From Actinobacteria bacterium IMCC26207 (GTDB lineage Bacteria > Actinomycetota > Acidimicrobiia > Acidimicrobiales > Microtrichaceae), in NCBI GenBank assembly GCA_001025035.1, contig LCZK01000010.1, positions 772,049 to 836,048 on the forward strand: 64,000 nucleotides of DNA, in the 5' to 3' direction. Both the position numbers and the translations under genes were made by a program. The notes under the pieces were generated by a model that was given only the letters and a program-made list of their open reading frames with translations, had not been told where the DNA came from and searched no databases. This document shows, piece after piece, positions 62,002-64,000 of the stretch (within the stretch, counting starts at the first letter, position 1; every line of letters starts with the position of its first letter).

Positions 62002-62745
62002 ATGGATCATCCGGCTCTCGGCGCCTCGCCCGGCTCCACTTTCGTCCTCGTTCACGGTTCCAACCATGGCGGCTGGTGCTGGGAGCGTGTAACTCCGCTG
62101 CTTGAGGCGGCAGGCCACAGCGTCTACACGCCGACGCTCACCGGCCTCGCCGAGCGCGCCGACGAGCTGACCCAGCGAGTCGGGCTGGCAACCCATGTTG
62201 CCGACATCACCGAGTTATTTGAGCGCGAGGATCTGCGCGAGGTGACGCTCGTCGGCCACAGCTACGCGGGCGCAGTAATCACCGGCGCTGCCGAGGCTGT
62301 CGCTGAGCGGATCTCGAGACTCATCTATTTGGATGCCTTCCTGCCCCGAGACGGCGAATCGGTGCTGGACATCGAGCCGCCGCAATCGCGCGAGGCGTTC
62401 CTTTCGATCGCGCGCGATCAGGGTGACGGCTGGCGGCTGCCGCCGCAGCAAAGCTTTCTCGATCGCTGGGGCCTCACCGACCCCGCTGACCGCAAGTGGG
62501 TTTGGGAGAACCTCACCGACATGCCACTGCTCGCTTCGACTGAGCCGTTATCAGCGCTGCGCGACGCCGCGCGATCTCTGCCAGGCACCTTCATCGACCT
62601 TACGGCGCCGAAGAACGCAGGAACGGTTCCGGCAACCGAGAGGGCACTCGAGGAGGGTTTAAAGATGCTCGCTATAGCCACCGGCCATGACGCTATGGTC
62701 ACCGAGCCAGCAAGGCTTGCAGAACTGCTTCTTCAGGCGCCATAG
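62002..62745 (+). CDS. Alpha/beta hydrolase (salicylate-esterase/PytH-like)
   Basis: 247 residues from ATG 62002. VLVHGSNHGGWCWERV (oxyanion HG), nucleophile GHSYAG, and catalytic His in GHDAMVTEPARLA. This is the compact esterase family including plant methyl salicylate esterase-like and PytH pyrethroid hydrolases. Codons here are visibly richer in GCG/CGC/GAG and the text GC-richer than neighbouring genes, suggesting recent acquisition. Substrate unknown. Confidence 0.85.
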   Translation: MDHPALGASPGSTFVLVHGSNHGGWCWERVTPLLEAAGHSVYTPTLTGLAERADELTQRVGLATHVADITELFEREDLREVTLVGHSYAGAVITGAAEAVAERISRLIYLDAFLPRDGESVLDIEPPQSREAFLSIARDQGDGWRLPPQQSFLDRWGLTDPADRKWVWENLTDMPLLASTEPLSALRDAARSLPGTFIDLTAPKNAGTVPATERALEEGLKMLAIATGHDAMVTEPARLAELLLQAP

Positions 62746-62838
62746 ATTGCTCAACCGGGCCTGTGAGTCCTCACTACGGTCAGACTTTCATGCCATGGGC
62801 GGCCTGTGGTTTCGGCGGGGCAATCCTGGGTTAGTTGA

Positions 62839-63258
62839 CTAGGTGAGGGATGCCGAAGCGGCGCCCGAAACATGAATATGGTCAGTCCACGCCATTCCGT
62901 CCCAATAGCGAAGCTGGTCGACTCCGGAAGGATCCGGGTACCAGTCAGCCGTGCCGGGTGCTGGAGTTCCGAGTCCTGCAGACTGAGCCACCTTGGTGTG
63001 AACCTCGAGTTCGTCCTGTGTTTCGCTTGGTTTCTTGAGATCATTTCGCAGTTTCAAGAAGAGGGCTACTCCAGCAGCGAACAGAACAATTCCTAGAAAA
63101 ATCAGGCCCCATCTATCAACCACGAACAATCCCCATCCAAGAACTTGCTTTGATTGAGGAAGAAATCGTCGGAATATGAGCCACAGACCGACGAGTGCCA
63201 ACAGGACAGCGAACACCTGCCCCACCCGCTTTGAGTTCTCTGCCGTTTCCTTCGTCAT
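62839..63258 (-). CDS. Membrane protein with C-terminal DUF2510 domain
   Basis: 139 residues. Two helices (about residues 13-30 and 45-68), a charged linker, then DUF2510: ADWYPDPSGVDQLRYWDGMAWTDH. DUF2510 is common in actinobacterial envelope proteins; its ligand is unknown. AGGGG lies 5 nt before the ATG. Confidence 0.85.
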   Translation of the reverse strand: MTKETAENSKRVGQVFAVLLALVGLWLIFRRFLPQSKQVLGWGLFVVDRWGLIFLGIVLFAAGVALFLKLRNDLKKPSETQDELEVHTKVAQSAGLGTPAPGTADWYPDPSGVDQLRYWDGMAWTDHIHVSGAASASLT

Positions 63259-63349
63259 CGCATCCCCTCAGTACTTCAATCACAGTAGCGGCCAGCCACA
63301 GCCAGCGCCCCTGAAATCAGTGAAGTCGCCTTCGGACAGGATCGGGTAG

Positions 63350-64000
63350 TGACCTACACGGTGAAGCGCTCGGGGTTTGGTGCATGGTGTTGTTAGGCCA
63401 GGACCGGTTGGTTCTGGTTCCGGGTTGAAGCGTAGTAGTTCGCTTCTTTCTCGGCTGGTGTGATCATCCCGATCTGTTCATGTAAGCGTCTCATGTTGTA
63501 CCAATCAACGTATTCGTAGATCGCGTATTCGAGTTGGTCCCGTGTTTTCCAGGGGCCCATTGGTTTGTACATCTCGGTTTTGAAAATCCCGTTTAAACTT
63601 TCAGCCATCGCATTATCGTACGAATCAGCAACAGTGCCGATCGAGGGTGCAGCTGCGATATCGGCGAGGCGTTCGGTGTATCGCAAAGCCGTATATTGAG
63701 ACCCGGCATCGCTGTGGGCTCGTAAACCCGCGAGTGGCCGGTTCCGAGACCATACCGCCATGTTCAACGCTGTCAACGTGAGATCGGTAGTCATTGATGA
63801 TGCTGAGTTCCACCCGACGATACGCCTCGAGTACACGTCAAGCACGAACGCCACGTACAACCAGCCTTGCCATGTCGAGCAGTACGTGAAATCCGCTACC
63901 CATAACTGATCCGGGGCGGTCGCTGTGAAATCACGTTTCACAAGATCAGGTGCCCGAACATCACCCAGGTCGGCCCTAGTCGTCCGCACCTTCTGACCAC
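63350..64000 (-). mobile_element. IS3-family insertion sequence, 3' part
   Basis: The transposase end and about 40 bp beyond it lie inside the window; the rest is past the right edge. A possible terminus is TGACCTACACGG at 63350, but without the other end the inverted repeat cannot be confirmed. Confidence 0.6.
63393..64000 (-). CDS. IS3-family transposase (orfB), 5' end outside the window
   Basis: At least 202 residues; the frame is still open at 64000, and the GTG at 63989 is internal (QKVRTTRADLG). DDE catalytic residues: D in WVADFTY, D in HSDAGSQY, E in MAESLNGIFKTE. rve domain followed by the IS3-type end YVDWYNMRRLHEQIGMITPAE. It cuts and joins DNA to move the element. Confidence 0.93.
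   Translation of the reverse strand, partial: GQKVRTTRADLGDVRAPDLVKRDFTATAPDQLWVADFTYCSTWQGWLYVAFVLDVYSRRIVGWNSASSMTTDLTLTALNMAVWSRNRPLAGLRAHSDAGSQYTALRYTERLADIAAAPSIGTVADSYDNAMAESLNGIFKTEMYKPMGPWKTRDQLEYAIYEYVDWYNMRRLHEQIGMITPAEKEANYYASTRNQNQPVLA

Noticed and set aside
1..64000. CRISPR arrays, rRNA or tRNA genes
   Set aside because: Repeats found are short direct tandem units without spacers, and no cloverleaf or rRNA-like sequence was recognised by eye; a tRNAscan run would settle the tRNA question.

Overview
The window looks like a chromosomal stretch of an aerobic, moderately GC-rich actinobacterium. The reasons are a block in the same order as mycobacterial Rv2614c-Rv2610c (thrS, HIT/Ap4A phosphorylase, PI-phosphate synthase, PIM acyltransferase, PimA), a mycothiol ligase (MshC), an actinobacterial SNF2 helicase/SWIM pair, many GTG starts and apparently leaderless transcripts. 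Acyl-CoA dehydrogenases, cytochromes P450 and flavin oxidoreductases would suit an Acidimicrobiia-like aquatic or soil heterotroph. The class is an inference, not read from a marker gene. I saw no rRNA, tRNA or CRISPR array.

Layout. 1-7.5 kb: minus-strand locus for phosphatidylinositol mannosides plus thrS, ending in a peptidase-like protein that has lost its zinc motif and a DUF3048-like lipoprotein. 7.6-11.7 kb: SNF2 helicase and SWIM protein. 11.8-17.4 kb: PlsC, MshC, a PIG-L deacetylase and two CNNM/CBS proteins. 17.5-23 kb: MarR and ABC ATPase; then GlgX, an SRPBCC protein and an M23 peptidase. 23.2-26.8 kb: thiamine operon thiN-thiB-thiP under a TPP riboswitch, with no thiQ beside it. 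28-31 kb: a CrtQ/CrtO-like glycosyltransferase/acyltransferase pair, PPK2 and MsrB. 31-36.4 kb: two P450s, a HAD phosphatase, a glutamate decarboxylase and a dioxygenase-like cupin. 36.4-42.6 kb: S15-like hydrolase, SDR, a membrane protein with an embedded kinase-like domain, DUF427. 43-46 kb: xylAB; a sugar porter lies at 51 kb. 46-55 kb: efflux pump, beta-helix lipoprotein, acyl-CoA dehydrogenase, TMEM175-like channel, LLM oxidoreductase, SDR. 55-64 kb looks accessory: a Coq4-like fusion, an unknown gene, several lipoproteins, a nucleoside hydrolase, an alpha/beta hydrolase of different composition, and an IS3 transposase running off the right edge.

Two patterns run across the window. At least eleven genes without a ribosome binding site have TANNNT ending 6-8 nt before the start codon (one of them 3 nt, or 6 nt to a second ATG), which fits leaderless transcription. 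At least ten genes or gene ends carry short direct tandem duplications, most often 15 bp and usually in frame, in linkers, termini or next to stop codons.

The most promising items for follow-up are the Coq4-like protein in a probable menaquinone organism, the CrtQ/CrtO-like pair, the degenerate M48 protein in the PIM locus, the kinase-like LPG-synthase-TM protein and the P450-cupin couple.
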